A stretch of 64,000 nucleotides of DNA from Betaproteobacteria bacterium (GTDB taxonomy: Bacteria > Pseudomonadota > Gammaproteobacteria > Burkholderiales > Casimicrobiaceae): assembly GCA_016717855.1 (NCBI GenBank), contig JADKEV010000008.1, forward strand, positions 1 through 64,000, in the 5' to 3' direction. Of the stretch, positions 20,493 to 29,763 are shown piece after piece. Positions within the stretch are counted from its first letter, which is position 1. Every line of letters starts with the position of its first letter. The notes under the pieces are model-generated. The model was not told the origin of the DNA, did not search any database, and saw nothing but the letters and a program-made list of their open reading frames with translations. The translations under genes and the position numbers were made by a program.

Positions 20493-21272
20493 CTACGCGA
20501 GTTTGAGTGACATCGAGTACCGCATCCGGTCAAACGGAAAGATCGTGGACGTGACCAGCACCACGGTGCCGCTCGCCGCCAGGTAGCGGCGGGCGATGAC
20601 GAATCCCGCGTAGCCCGGCGCGACGCCCAGCGCCTTCGCTTCCCTGCCCTTGATCGGCTTCGCCGACAACTCCTGCTCGACGGTGACGATCCGCTCGCCG
20701 ATCCGCTCCTCGATGAAGTCGTGCAGCGCGACGCCGCGCCGGTCGAGCACCGCGCGCAGTGCCGGATGATTGCGGTGCACGTACGCGAGCACGTACGCGA
20801 CCGGCTTGCGCGCCCCGCGCAGGTGCTTGAGAGCGACCAGCCGGTGCCAGGCCTGCCCGCGGCGGCAGCGCAGCAGACCCGCTTCCTGCGCGCCGGCCTT
20901 GATGTCGCGCGCCTCCAGCACTTCGAGTTGCGCGCTCTTGACGTATGCGAGCAGATCGGGCAATGCAGATATCTGCTGCGTGAAGCCGCGGCTCTTCGTG
21001 CGGCGCAGGACCAGCGTGCCGGCCCCGGCGCGGCGCGCGATCAGCCCCTGCTCGGTCAGCCGGCGCACCGCCTCGCGCACCGTGTGGCGACTCGCGCCGA
21101 ACGTCGCGCACAGTTCCAGTTCCGGCGGTAGCTTGCCGCCCACCGGATAGCGCCCATCGCGGATGTCGCCGACCAACTGCCGGTAGATCTCTTCATAGCG
21201 CGGCGTGCGCGCGGACGCCGCGGCCGTGTCCGGCACCATGTCCGCCCCTATTCGCTCGCTCTCGATTCTCAT
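20493..21272 (-). CDS. GntR/HutC-family transcriptional regulator
   Basis: A 259-residue regulator. The winged helix-turn-helix (residues ~25-95) reads YEEIYRQLVGDIRDGRYPVGGKLPPELELCATFGASRHTVREAVRRL, typical of GntR. The C-terminal UTRA effector domain (from ~110) ends with YLAASGTVVLVTSTIFPFDRMRYSMSLKLA. It is divergent from the ABC transporter/oxidase operon and separated by 230 bp holding a perfect palindrome, so it most likely controls that operon in response to the imported amine or opine-like compound. Confidence 0.9.
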   Translation of the reverse strand: MRIESERIGADMVPDTAAASARTPRYEEIYRQLVGDIRDGRYPVGGKLPPELELCATFGASRHTVREAVRRLTEQGLIARRAGAGTLVLRRTKSRGFTQQISALPDLLAYVKSAQLEVLEARDIKAGAQEAGLLRCRRGQAWHRLVALKHLRGARKPVAYVLAYVHRNHPALRAVLDRRGVALHDFIEERIGERIVTVEQELSAKPIKGREAKALGVAPGYAGFVIARRYLAASGTVVLVTSTIFPFDRMRYSMSLKLA

Positions 21273-21356
21273 CACCGCTCCTGGTCGTAGACCCGCCTTG
21301 CTCCCGGTCCGGCGGCGCGCCGGCGCTTGACAACCCGCCAGCCGCCGGTGCAAACT

Positions 21357-21368
21357 TTGTCCGGACAA
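21357..21368. promoter_or_regulatory. Candidate GntR operator palindrome
   Basis: TTGTCCGGACAA is a perfect 12-bp palindrome midway between the gntR start (21272) and the binding-protein start (21503). A TTGACA lies 25 bp upstream at 21327-21332. The TTGT-N4-ACAA form resembles sites of HutC-type GntR regulators. Binding is inferred. Confidence 0.5.
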
Positions 21369-21502
21369 TTGAATTCTGACACGCAACCTCCGTGTTCCAC
21401 AAGGGCCAACGAGAAACATTTGCCGCGAACGAACTCATTGCCGGACCACCGCGCCACCTGCCGCGCGCCCATCATCCAGAAACCGCTAAAGAGGAGAGCA
21501 TC

Positions 21503-22538
21503 ATGACCACCCGTTTGCAACTCGTTGATTGCGGCCGCGCTCGCCGCGGCCATCGCCGCCCCCGGCGCGTCGGCGCAGCAGAAGTTCACCGTCGCCGCGT
21601 ACGGCGGCTCGTACGAAGACATGATGCGCAAGGTCATCCTGCCCGCGTTCGAAAAGAAGACCGGCGCGAAGACCGAGTACGTCGCCGGCAACTCCACCGA
21701 CAACATTGCCCGGATGCAGGCGCAGCGCGCCAACCAGGAAATCGACGTGGCGATCCTCGACGATGGCCCGATGTACCAGGCGGTGGCGCTGGGCCTCTGC
21801 GGCGAACTCAAGGGCATCAACTATGGCGACCTCTATCCGGTCGCCGACATGAAGACCGGCAAGTCAGTGACCCTCGGCGTCGTCGCCACGGGCCTGATGT
21901 ACAACACCAAGTACTACGCCGACAACAAGCTCGCGCCGCCGACTTCCTGGAACGACCTGAAGGATACGAAGCTGAAGAAAAAGTTGGTGATGCCGCCGAT
22001 GAACAACAGCTACGGCCTGCACACGGTCGTGATGATGGCGCGCCTGAACGGCGGCGGCGAGAAGAACATCGATCCGGGCTTCAAGGTGATGAAGGACGAC
22101 ATCGCGGGCAACATGCTCGCGTTCGAGCCGCAGCCGGGCAAGATGACCGAACTGTTCCAGAGCGGGCAGGTGGTCATGGGTGTCTGGGGTTCCGGCCGGG
22201 TCAAGGCGTTCCAGGACACGGGCTTTCCCGTCGAGTTCGTCTATCCGAAGGAAGGCGCGATCGCGCTCGGCATTTCCGCTTGTCCGGTGGCCAAGCCCAA
22301 CGCCTCGCCGCTGGCCCAGGAATTCCTCGCCTTCATGCTCACGCCGGAAGTCCAGGCGATGCACGCCAAGGGCGCGGGCTCCGGCCCCGTCAACAAGAAG
22401 ACCGTGCTCCCGCCCGACCTGCAGAAGGGCCTGCCCTACGGCGAGGCCGTCGCCAAGCTGATCGCGCTCGACTGGGATACCATCAACGCCAACCGCACCA
22501 CCTGGAACAACCGTTGGACGCGGGAAATCGAGCGCTAG
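21503..22538 (+). CDS. ABC transporter substrate-binding protein, polyamine/opine type; frameshift in signal peptide
   Basis: A periplasmic family-1 (PotD-like) binding protein: KFTVAAYGGSYEDMMRKVILPAFEKKTG at the mature start, VFNGT-free core, and the C-terminal LDWDTINANRTTWNNRWTREIER. The open frame begins only at a TTG (21525). A well-placed ATG at 21503, after AAAGAGGAGAG, is one base out of frame. Removing one G between them gives MTTRLQLLIAAALAAAIAA, an ideal signal peptide, so the gene most likely starts at 21503 with one extra base in this sequence. First gene of the operon; the substrate is unproven. Confidence 0.88.
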
Positions 22539-22583
22539 CACCGGCCGCGATTCCAACCCAGAACCACCATCGAGGGACCGCGC

Positions 22584-23642
22584 ATGAGCCACCTGGTGCT
22601 CGAGAAGCTGAGCAAGCGCTATGGCGAGCACATGGCCGTCGATGGCATCTCGCTGTCGATCGGCCAGGGCGAGTTCGTGTCGCTGCTGGGTCCCTCCGGT
22701 TGCGGCAAGACCACGACCCTGCAGATGATCGCGGGGTTCGTCGAACCGACGGCGGGCGCGATCCGGATCGACGGGCGCGACCTGCTGGCCGTGCCCGCGG
22801 CGAAGCGCGGGCTGGGGATCGTGTTCCAGAACTACGCGCTGTTTCCGCACTTGTCGGTGACCGACAACGTCGCGTTCGGACTGGAAATGCGGCAGATTGC
22901 GAAGCCCGAGCGCACACGGCGCGTCGGCGAGACCCTCGAACTGGTCGGCTTGACCGGCCTGTCTGAGCGCTACCCGGCGCAACTCTCCGGTGGCCAGCAG
23001 CAACGCGTGGCGGTGGCTCGCGCGCTGGTGATACAACCCGCGTTGCTGCTGCTCGACGAACCGCTGTCCAACCTCGATGCCAAGCTGCGCGAGGAGATGC
23101 AGGTCGAGCTCCTGCGCATCCAGCGCGCCATCGGCATCACGACACTGATGGTCACGCACGACCAGGCGGAGGCGCTGGCGCTCTCCGACCGGGTCGTCGT
23201 GATGAACGCCGGCCGCATCGAGCAGGACGGCCTGCCCCTCGACGCGTACGAGAATCCGGCGACGGGTTTCGTCTGCGACTTCCTCGGCAAGGCCAACCGC
23301 TTTCCCATCGACCGCATCGACGGCGCGACCGCGTGCATCGGTCCGCTCAGCCTGCCCCTGCCGGCCGCGCTGGTGCCGCGCCTGCAACCGGGCGCGCGCA
23401 TTCTCGTGCGGCCCGAGAAGATCGGGTTCGGCGCCGCCGGCGGCGCGGCGCTGGCCGCGACGGTGAACAGCCGCGTCTTCCAGGGCAATCACTGGCTTTA
23501 TCAATTCGACACGCCATTGGGGCCGGTGCTTGTGATCCGCCAGAACGACGGCGGGCTGCAGCCGGCCGCGGGCGAAACCGTCAACCTGGTGTGGCGCTCC
23601 GAGGATATGCGCGCTGTTCCCGGCGACGACAGGGCGCAATGA
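22584..23642 (+). CDS. ABC transporter ATP-binding protein, PotA-like
   Basis: A 352-residue ATPase of the spermidine/putrescine/iron(III) importer class. Walker A is GPSGCGKTT, the signature LSGGQQQRVAVARAL, Walker B LLLLDEPLSNLD, and the switch His lies in MVTHDQAEALAL. A C-terminal TOBE domain (from ~240) includes ILVRPEKIGFG. The ATG at 22584 follows a 45-bp gap after the binding protein; its stop overlaps the next ATG (ATGA), so ATPase and permease are translationally coupled. Confidence 0.93.
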   Translation: MSHLVLEKLSKRYGEHMAVDGISLSIGQGEFVSLLGPSGCGKTTTLQMIAGFVEPTAGAIRIDGRDLLAVPAAKRGLGIVFQNYALFPHLSVTDNVAFGLEMRQIAKPERTRRVGETLELVGLTGLSERYPAQLSGGQQQRVAVARALVIQPALLLLDEPLSNLDAKLREEMQVELLRIQRAIGITTLMVTHDQAEALALSDRVVVMNAGRIEQDGLPLDAYENPATGFVCDFLGKANRFPIDRIDGATACIGPLSLPLPAALVPRLQPGARILVRPEKIGFGAAGGAALAATVNSRVFQGNHWLYQFDTPLGPVLVIRQNDGGLQPAAGETVNLVWRSEDMRAVPGDDRAQ

Positions 23643-24513
23643 GAGCGGGCCTGGCGGTGCCCTACAGGGCCTACCTGCAAAGCGCTCCCGCGCTCGCGGT
23701 CTACGCGGCGTTCCTGGTCATCCCGCTCGCCTCGATCGGGCTGATCAGCTTCCAGCACTTCGAGTTCTACGGCGGCATCCAGCCCGGGTTCACGCTGGAG
23801 AACTACCGCGAGGTGCTCGGCGACAGCTACTACTGGGAAATTTTCGGGCGCACGTTCTCCATCGCCGCGCTGGTCACGCTGTTCTGCGGGGTGCTGGGAA
23901 CGCTGGAGGCGATCGTGCTCTACCGGATGGCCGACCCGTGGCGCAGCCTCTTCCTGCTCGTCGTGCTGGGGCCGCTGTTGATATCGGTCGTCGTGCGCAC
24001 GCTGGGCTGGGCGTTGCTGTTCGGCTCGACCGGCCTGATCAACAAGGCGCTGCTCAACCTGGGGCTGGTCGCCGAGCCCGTCCAGTTCATGTACTCGACG
24101 ACCGGCGTGGTGATCGCGCTGGTACACGTGCTGGTGCCGTTGATGGTCCTGGCGGTCTGGGCGTCGCTGCAGAAGATCGACGCGGCCGTCGAGCGCGCCG
24201 CCGGTCGCTGGGCGCGGGACAGCTGACGGTGGGGCGGATCATCGTGCCGCTGGCGATGCCCCGGCATCCTGGCCGGCAGCGTGATGGTCTTCGCGCTGGC
24301 CGCCAGCGCATTCGCCACGCCCGCGATCATCGGCGGCCGGCGCCTGAAAGTCATCGCGACCGCCGCCTACGACGAGTTCCTCAACACCCCTCAACTGGCC
24401 GCTGGGCGCGGCGCTGGCCGGTGCTGGCCGCTGGCGAAGGTCGTCCTGCTCTATGTGTCGAACCGGCTGATCGAGCGCGGTACACGGCGGTGTTCGCGGA
24501 GACTGCGGCATGA
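23639..24513 (+). CDS. ABC transporter permease 1 (PotB-like), several frameshifts
   Basis: An inner-membrane permease of the binding-protein-dependent class. The first 190 residues are clean, with about five membrane helices (LAVYAAFLVIPLASIGLIS; TLFCGVLGTLEAIVLYRM). From about 24210 the frame changes at least five times in 270 bp: an extra C in ATGCCCCGGC near 24257, and others near 24212, 24390, 24420-24435 and 24475. Joining the frames restores the EAA-loop region SLGAGQLTVGRIIVPLAMPGILAGS and the tail RYTAVFAETAA. Stop and start overlap with permease 2 as ATGA. I read this as an intact gene with sequence errors. Confidence 0.8.
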
Positions 24514-25314
24514 GCAGGAACAACCCGCTGGCGCTGGTTTTCCACGCGCTGTTCACCGGCTTCATCCTGGCGCCGCTCCTGATCGTCTGCGTGGTGGCGT
24601 TCACGCCGCTGGGCTACATATCGCTGCCCACCGACCGGCCGCTCGCTGCGCTGGTTCGCCGCGATCCTGGACAATCCGCGCTTCATCAGTGCGTTCTGGC
24701 TGAGCCTGGGGTTGGGTGCGGTCTCCTCGCTGATCGCCACGGTGCTGGCCATTCCCGCCGCGCTGGCGATCGCGCGCAACCGCTTCCCCGGTCGCGACGC
24801 GCTGTCGGCGTTCCTGCTTTCGCCGCTGATGATCCCGCACATCGTCCTGGGCGTCGCGTTCCTGCGCTTCTTCAGCAGCATCGGCATCAACGGCACGTTC
24901 GGCGGCCTGGTCATGGGGCACGTGATCGTGATCCTGCCGTTCGCGCTGCGGCTGGTGCTGGCGGCGGCGACGGGTATGGATCCCGCGATCGAACGCGCCG
25001 CGGTGTCGCTGGGCGCCTCGCGCTTCACCGTGTTCCGCCGGATCACTTTGCCGCTGATCTTCCCCGGCATCGTCAGCGGCTGGCTGCTGGCCTTCATCAC
25101 CAGCTTCGACGAACTGACGATGAGCGTGTTCATCGCCAACCCCAGCACGACCACGCTGCCGGTGCGCATGTTCCTGCAGATCCAGGACACCATCGATCCG
25201 ATGGTGGCCGCCGTGTCCGCGCTGCTGATCGCCGGTACGCTGGCGCTGATGCTGGTGCTCGACCGGATGGTCGGGCTCGAACGCCTGTTCGTGGGCAAGA
25301 GCCGGCGCTCATGA
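24510..25314 (+). CDS. ABC transporter permease 2 (PotC-like), one frameshift
   Basis: The second permease. It begins MSRNNPLALVFHALFTGFILAPLLIVCVVAFTPLGYI. The frame changes once near 24648 and continues LRWFAAILDNPRFISAFWLSLGLGAVSSLIATVLAIP. The cytoplasmic EAA loop is visible as AAVSLGASRFTVFRRITLPLIFPGI, the contact for the ATPase. Five to six membrane helices in all. It completes a standard two-permease importer. Confidence 0.85.
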
Positions 25315-25332
25315 CCGCCCCGCTTCCGCGCC

Positions 25333-26452
25333 ATGGCGAATCCTGACACCTTCGACGTCGCGGTCGTCGGCGGCGGCCTGGTCGGCGCCGCGATCGCCTA
25401 CGGACTCGTCCGCGGCGGAGTGCGGGTGGCGTTGCTCGACGAAGGCGACATCGCGTACCGCGCCTCGCGCGGCAACTTCGGCCTGGTCTGGGTGCAAGGC
25501 AAGGGACTGGGACTCGCCCCGTATTCGAACTGGACGCAGCTGTCGGCGCGCCGCTGGCCCGAACTGGCGGCGCTGCTCCGTGCCGACGCGGACATCGACG
25601 TGGCGCTGGAGCAGCCCGGCGGGTTTCATCCATGCCTGTCTGAGCGCGAACTGGAGGTCCGGGTGCAGACGCTGACGCGGCTGTTCGCGCAGCCCGGTCT
25701 GGAAGCGTATCCGTTCGAGGTGCTCGACCATGCGGCGCTGGCGGATCGGATTCCGGGCATCGGCTCCGCGGTGGTCGGCGGTACCTACACCAGGCTCGAT
25801 GGCCATGTGAATGCGCTCAAACTGCTCCGCGCGCTGCACGCGGGATTCGGCAAGCACGGCGGCACCTACCTGCCGAACACCCGGACCGAGCGCTTGCAGT
25901 CGAGCGGCGGACGGTTCGTGCTGGAAGCGCGGGCAACACGTTGCGCGCGTCGAAGATCGTGCTGGCCGCGGGCCTGGGCAACCTGCATCTCGCGCCCCAG
26001 GTCGGGCTGCCGCGCCGGTTCGCCCGCAGCGGGGACAGATCCTGGTGCTGGAGCGGGTCCGGCGCTTCCTGCACCATCCGCTCGCGACGCTGCGCCAGAC
26101 CGACGAGGGCACGGTGCTGATCGGCGATTCGCAGGAAGAGGCGGGCTACGACGACACCGTCGGCCTGGCCGTGCTGGCAACGCTTGCGGACCGCGCGCTG
26201 CGCACGTTCCGGCGCTGCGCGACGTGCGCATCAACCGCACCTGGGCCGCGCTGCGCGTGATGAGCCCGGATGGCTTTCCCGTTCACGAACAGTCGCGCGC
26301 CCAGCCGGGCGCGTTCCTGGCAACCTGCCATTCGGGCGTGACGCTGGCCGCCGCGCACGCGCTGAACGCGCGCCGCTGATCGCCGCCGGGGACCTCGGCC
26401 CACGTCTGCAACCCTTTCCGCGGAGCGCTTGCATGTTCAAAAGGCTGCCTGA
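25333..26452 (+). CDS. FAD-dependent oxidoreductase, DAO/HcnC type (copy 1), frameshifted
   Basis: A DadA-type flavoenzyme subunit. The N-terminal dinucleotide fold is VAVVGGGLVGAAIAYGLVRGG. I see five single-base lesions, near 25930, 26009, 26208, 26371 and 26418, each a probable one-base loss. Repairing them gives ASKIVLAAGLGNLHLAPQVGLP, the GQILVLERV strand, TFPALRDVRINRTWAALRVMSPDGFPV and a natural end ERLHVQKAA at 26452. That end overlaps the next gene by 20 bp. In opine oxidases and HcnABC this subunit oxidises the C-N bond of the substrate. Confidence 0.83.
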
Positions 26453-26792
26453 GCTGGAGGCATATCACCCTGACGCGCACGCGCTGGCGGTGACCATCGA
26501 CGGCAAGCCCTTTGCCGCGCGCGCGGGCGACACGGTCGCGGCGACGCTGTTCGCGGCCGGCATCGGCAATTGCCGGACCACGCCGGTATCGGGCGCGCGC
26601 GCGGCCGTTCTGCATGATGGGCGTGTGCTTCGGGATTGCCTGGTGGTGATCGACGGCCAGCCGAATCAGCAGGGCTGCATGATCCCGGTCGTGGAAGGAA
26701 TGAGAATCCAGCGGCAGCAAGGCGCCCGCGCCGTCGCGGAGGCGGCCGAACCCGCCGCCTCCGGCACCATGAAGCCGGAGGCGCAGCCATGA
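26433..26792 (+). CDS. [2Fe-2S]-binding subunit, HcnA/opine-oxidase type
   Basis: A 119-residue protein like HcnA and the small subunits of opine oxidases: DGKPFAARAGDTVAATLFAAGI, CRTTPVSGA, and DCLVVIDGQPNQQGCMIPVVEGM. The frame is open, yet the segment between SGA and DCLV reads without family cysteines. The same bases, 26608-26631, read in another frame give FCMMGVCF, the expected iron-sulfur motif. So two indels that cancel each other (near 26600-26608 and 26632-26634) probably hide two cluster cysteines. The stop overlaps the next ATG as ATGA. Confidence 0.83.
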   Translation: MFKRLPELEAYHPDAHALAVTIDGKPFAARAGDTVAATLFAAGIGNCRTTPVSGARAAVLHDGRVLRDCLVVIDGQPNQQGCMIPVVEGMRIQRQQGARAVAEAAEPAASGTMKPEAQP

Positions 26793-28216
26793 CGCTCGCC
26801 AGCCGCTACGACATCCTGGTCATCGGCGCCGGACCCGCGGGACTTGCCGCCGCCGCCGAATCCGTGGCGATGGGCTTGCGCGTGGCGCTGGTCGACGAGC
26901 AGGGTGCGCCGGGCGGGCAGATCTACCGCGCGATCACCACCACGCCGGTGCAGCAGCGCGACGTCCTCGGCGCCGACTATTGGTACGGCGAAAAGCTCGT
27001 CGCGGCGTTCGAGCGGTCGGGCGCTGCGTATTCGCCGCGCACGACGGTGTGGGCGGTCACGCGCGAGGCCGATGAATTCGGAGATCGGGCTCTCTGCGAT
27101 GCGGCGCGCAGCTCATCCGCGCGCGACAAGTCATCTCGCCACCGGCGCCCTGGAGCGGCCGTTCCTGATCCCCGGCTGGACGCTGCCTCCGGCGTGATGA
27201 CCTGGCGGACGCGGCGCAGATACTGCTGAAATCGGCCGGCCCCGTTCCCGGCGGCACGACGGTGCTGGCAGGGGTCCGGCCCGCTGCTCTACCCGATCGC
27301 CGCGCAGTTCACCGCGGCGGGTGCGCGAGTCGAGTGCCCGCTGGACACGACACCGGCCGGCCGCTGGCGCGACGTGCTGCGCCACGCGCCGGACTTCGTG
27401 GCCTCGCCCTACGCCGCCATGGCTGGTCGATGCCCGCGCCGCGCAGCGGATGACGCGGATCGTCAAGGGCGTCGAACAAATTTCCGCCATCGGCGCTGGC
27501 AGCTCGATGCGGCGTGCGCTTCACCACGGGTGGCCACACGCAAGACATACCGGCGGACCTGCGTTCTCCATCAAGGGGTGGTGCCCGGCATCAACCTGTC
27601 GAACGCCATCGGTTGCGCCCACCACCAGGACGCCGCGCAGGCCGTTTCACGCCGACCGTCGATGACGGGGCGCGACCAGCATCCCCGGCATAACGATCGC
27701 CGGCGACGCCGCAGGAATCGCGGGCGCGCGCAGCGCCGAAGGGTGCGGCACGCTCGCCGCGCTGCACGCCGCGAGCGCGCTCGGCCATCTGCGGACGGCG
27801 CAGCGCGACGCGCAGGCGGCTGCGCCGCGCCGCGAACTCGAACGCTGGAACCGCGGGCGGAAGTTCGTCGACGCCCTCCATCTCCCCGCGCCGGAATTCC
27901 GGATTCCCACCGGCGACACCATCGTGTGCCGCTGCGAGAAGTGACCGCGCGGCAGGTCACCGAGACGGTCGCTTGCGCTGGGCTGCACGGGACCCAACCA
28001 GATGAAGAGCTCCTGCGCTGCGGGATGCGTTCGCCGCCAGGGCGGCTGTGCGGCCTGACGGTCACCGAACTGATCGCGAAGGAACGGGGCGTGTCGCCCG
28101 CGGAGACGGGCTACTACCGGCTGCGATTTCCGGTCAAGCCCATCACGCTGGGCGAACTTGCGGCGCTGCCCCAGACCGAGTCGTCGGTCGACGCCGTGGT
28201 GCGCATCAAGCGGTGA
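26789..28216 (+). CDS. FAD/NAD(P)-dependent oxidoreductase with BFD-like Fe-S domain (HcnB type), many frameshifts
   Basis: This matches the large subunit of HcnB or opine-oxidase alpha type. The N-terminal FAD fold is YDILVIGAGPAGLAAAAESVAMG followed by GGQIYRAI. After ~27075 the frame breaks at least eight times, but every piece is family-like: ILATGALERPFLIPGWTLP, the GSGPLLYPIAAQFTAAGARVE NAD fold, LHQGVVPGINLSNAIGC, GITIAGDAAGIAGARSAEGCGTLAAL. The C-terminal BFD-like domain has CRCE, GCTGPNQMK and the final LRCG/LCGLTVTELIA cysteines in mixed frames. Total span ~475 codons, normal length. The stop and the next GTG overlap. Confidence 0.8.
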
Positions 28217-29336
28217 GCGCCGCCGGCGCCGACGTCGTCATCATCGGCGGCGGGCTCCATGGTTGCTCGGCTGCGTTGCATCTGGCGCGCGCCGGCATCC
28301 GCGCGCTCGTGGTCGAGAAAAATTACGTGGGCCGTCACGCCTCTGGCGTCAATGCCGGCGGCGTGCGCACGCTCGCGCGGAACGAAGCCGAGATTCCGCT
28401 CGCGCTGGCGGCACTGGAGCTGTGGCACGCGATCGGCGAATTGGTCGACGACGACTGCGGGTTCGAATCGTTCGGGCAGATCCGCGTGGCCGAGAACGCG
28501 GCGGACGCGGCGGCGCTCCAGCAACGCGAAGCGCGGCTGCAAGCGCTGGGATACTCGCACGAGCGCTGGATCGCCGCCGACGAACTGTTCCTCCGCGTCC
28601 CAGCGCTGTCCCGGCACTGCGTCGGCGGACTGATCGCCCTGCGCGACGGCGCGGCGCTGCCCCACGGGACGACAGCGGCGTTCCGGCGCAAGGCGGAAAG
28701 CCTGGGCCAGATCTTCCTCGAGGACACCCGCGTGCTGGGCATCCGGCGCGAGGGCAACAGCTGGGTTGTAGACACCAGCGCCGGCACGCTCTCCTGCCGC
28801 GTGCTGGTCAATTGCGCCGGCGCGTGGGCCGATGCCATCTGCGCGGCGCTGGCGAGCCGGTCCCGCTCGAGGCGATCGGTCCGATGATGCTGGTGACGCT
28901 GCGGATGCCGCGCTTTCTCGAGCCGGTCGTGCTGGGCACCGGCCGGCCGCTTTCGTTCAAGCAGACGGCCGAGGGCACGGTGCTCATCGGCGGCGGGCGA
29001 CTGTCCCGCGTGGACCGCGGGTTCGAGACGACCGAGCTGGACTTTCGCGAACTCACCGCGTCGGCGCGCACCGTGCGCGAACTGTTCCCGGTGATGCGCG
29101 GCGCGGTGATCCATCGCGGCTGGGCCGGGATCGAGGCGCGGATGCCGGACGAAATTCCGGTCATCGGGCCGAGCTCCACGGCGCCGGACGTGTTTCACGC
29201 GTTCGGTTTTCGCACTGGCTTCGAGCTCGGCCCGATCGTCGGGCGCATCACGGCCGAACTGATCACGACCGGCGCGAGCGCGCTGCCGATCGCGCCGTTT
29301 TCCATCCGGCGCTTCGCCGGGAACACGCCGGACTGA
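28213..29336 (+). CDS. FAD-dependent oxidoreductase, DAO/HcnC type (copy 2), one frameshift
   Basis: A second DAO-type subunit of ~374 residues, from a GTG overlapping the previous stop. The FAD fold is DVVIIGGGLHGCSAALHLARAG. The frame changes once near 28850, where a lost G turns AALGEPVPLEAIGPMMLVT out of frame. The rest is intact: VLGTGRPLSFKQTAEGTVLIGGG and the GWAGIEARMPDEIPVIGPSS tail with the final FAD-contacting helix. Two DAO subunits in one HcnABC-like operon is more than the minimal set, so the enzyme may have alternative or heterodimeric beta subunits. Confidence 0.86.
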
Positions 29337-29339
29337 GCG

Positions 29340-29479
29340 AAGCAGGTGTCGCCGTCCCCGATCACCAGCAGTTCCAGATTGGCGTAATCCTGCGCCAGCG
29401 CGGAGCGAACCGCCCTCTTGAGCAGTTCGTGGCGGTCGTACGTCGGGATGACGACGGAGATCAGCGGCCCGAAGGTCAG
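29340..29479 (-). pseudogene. Truncated family 2 glycosyltransferase, N-terminal piece only
   Basis: The minus strand reads LTFGPLISVVIPTYDRHELLKRAVRSALAQDY then LELLVIGDGDT, the first ~45 residues of a GT2 glycosyltransferase with the SVVIPTYDR strand and DG metal region. Homology stops at about 29340, where the antisense of the FAD gene begins. The first codon is CTG rather than ATG; it overlaps the stop of the small upstream gene by 2 bp. The rest of the gene is absent. A deletion or an assembly join at ~29340 explains this. Confidence 0.6.
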
Positions 29480-29652
29480 AGGTCGCCGTCCCGCTTCACC
29501 GCGACATATTCCACGCCCGACATGCCTTCGGCTTCCCTTCTTCCCGCCGCCTGCGCCTGGTCGTGCGTCAGGCCGCCGGGCAAGCGCAGCGCGGCGCCGC
29601 TGCGCAGATGAATGATCGGTGTGTAAGTCGGAACATCGTGCCCTTTGTTCAT
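29476..29652 (-). CDS. Small hypothetical protein, 58 aa
   Basis: A short reading frame from an ATG at 29652, preceded by GGGGAGAG, to a TGA at 29476. The product MNKGHDVPTYTPIIHLRSG... is soluble, mixed in composition, and I do not recognise it. It immediately precedes the truncated GT2 gene and overlaps it, so the two look like the start of an operon whose remainder is missing. Ribosome site, overlap and ordinary composition support it. Confidence 0.5.
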   Translation of the reverse strand: MNKGHDVPTYTPIIHLRSGAALRLPGGLTHDQAQAAGRREAEGMSGVEYVAVKRDGDL

Positions 29653-29763
29653 GGTGCTCTCCCCGGCGCTCGCAAACCATATATATACATCAATTTGCCA
29701 TAGTCCGTCATCCGCCCGCCTGTCGGCGGTGCCCGGTTGCAGCTATGCTAAAATCCGCAGCCC

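Noticed and set aside
25333..29336. Hydrogen cyanide synthase (hcnABC)
   Set aside because: Subunit types match, but the gene order, the extra DAO subunit and the linked opine/polyamine-type importer point to amine or opine catabolism instead.
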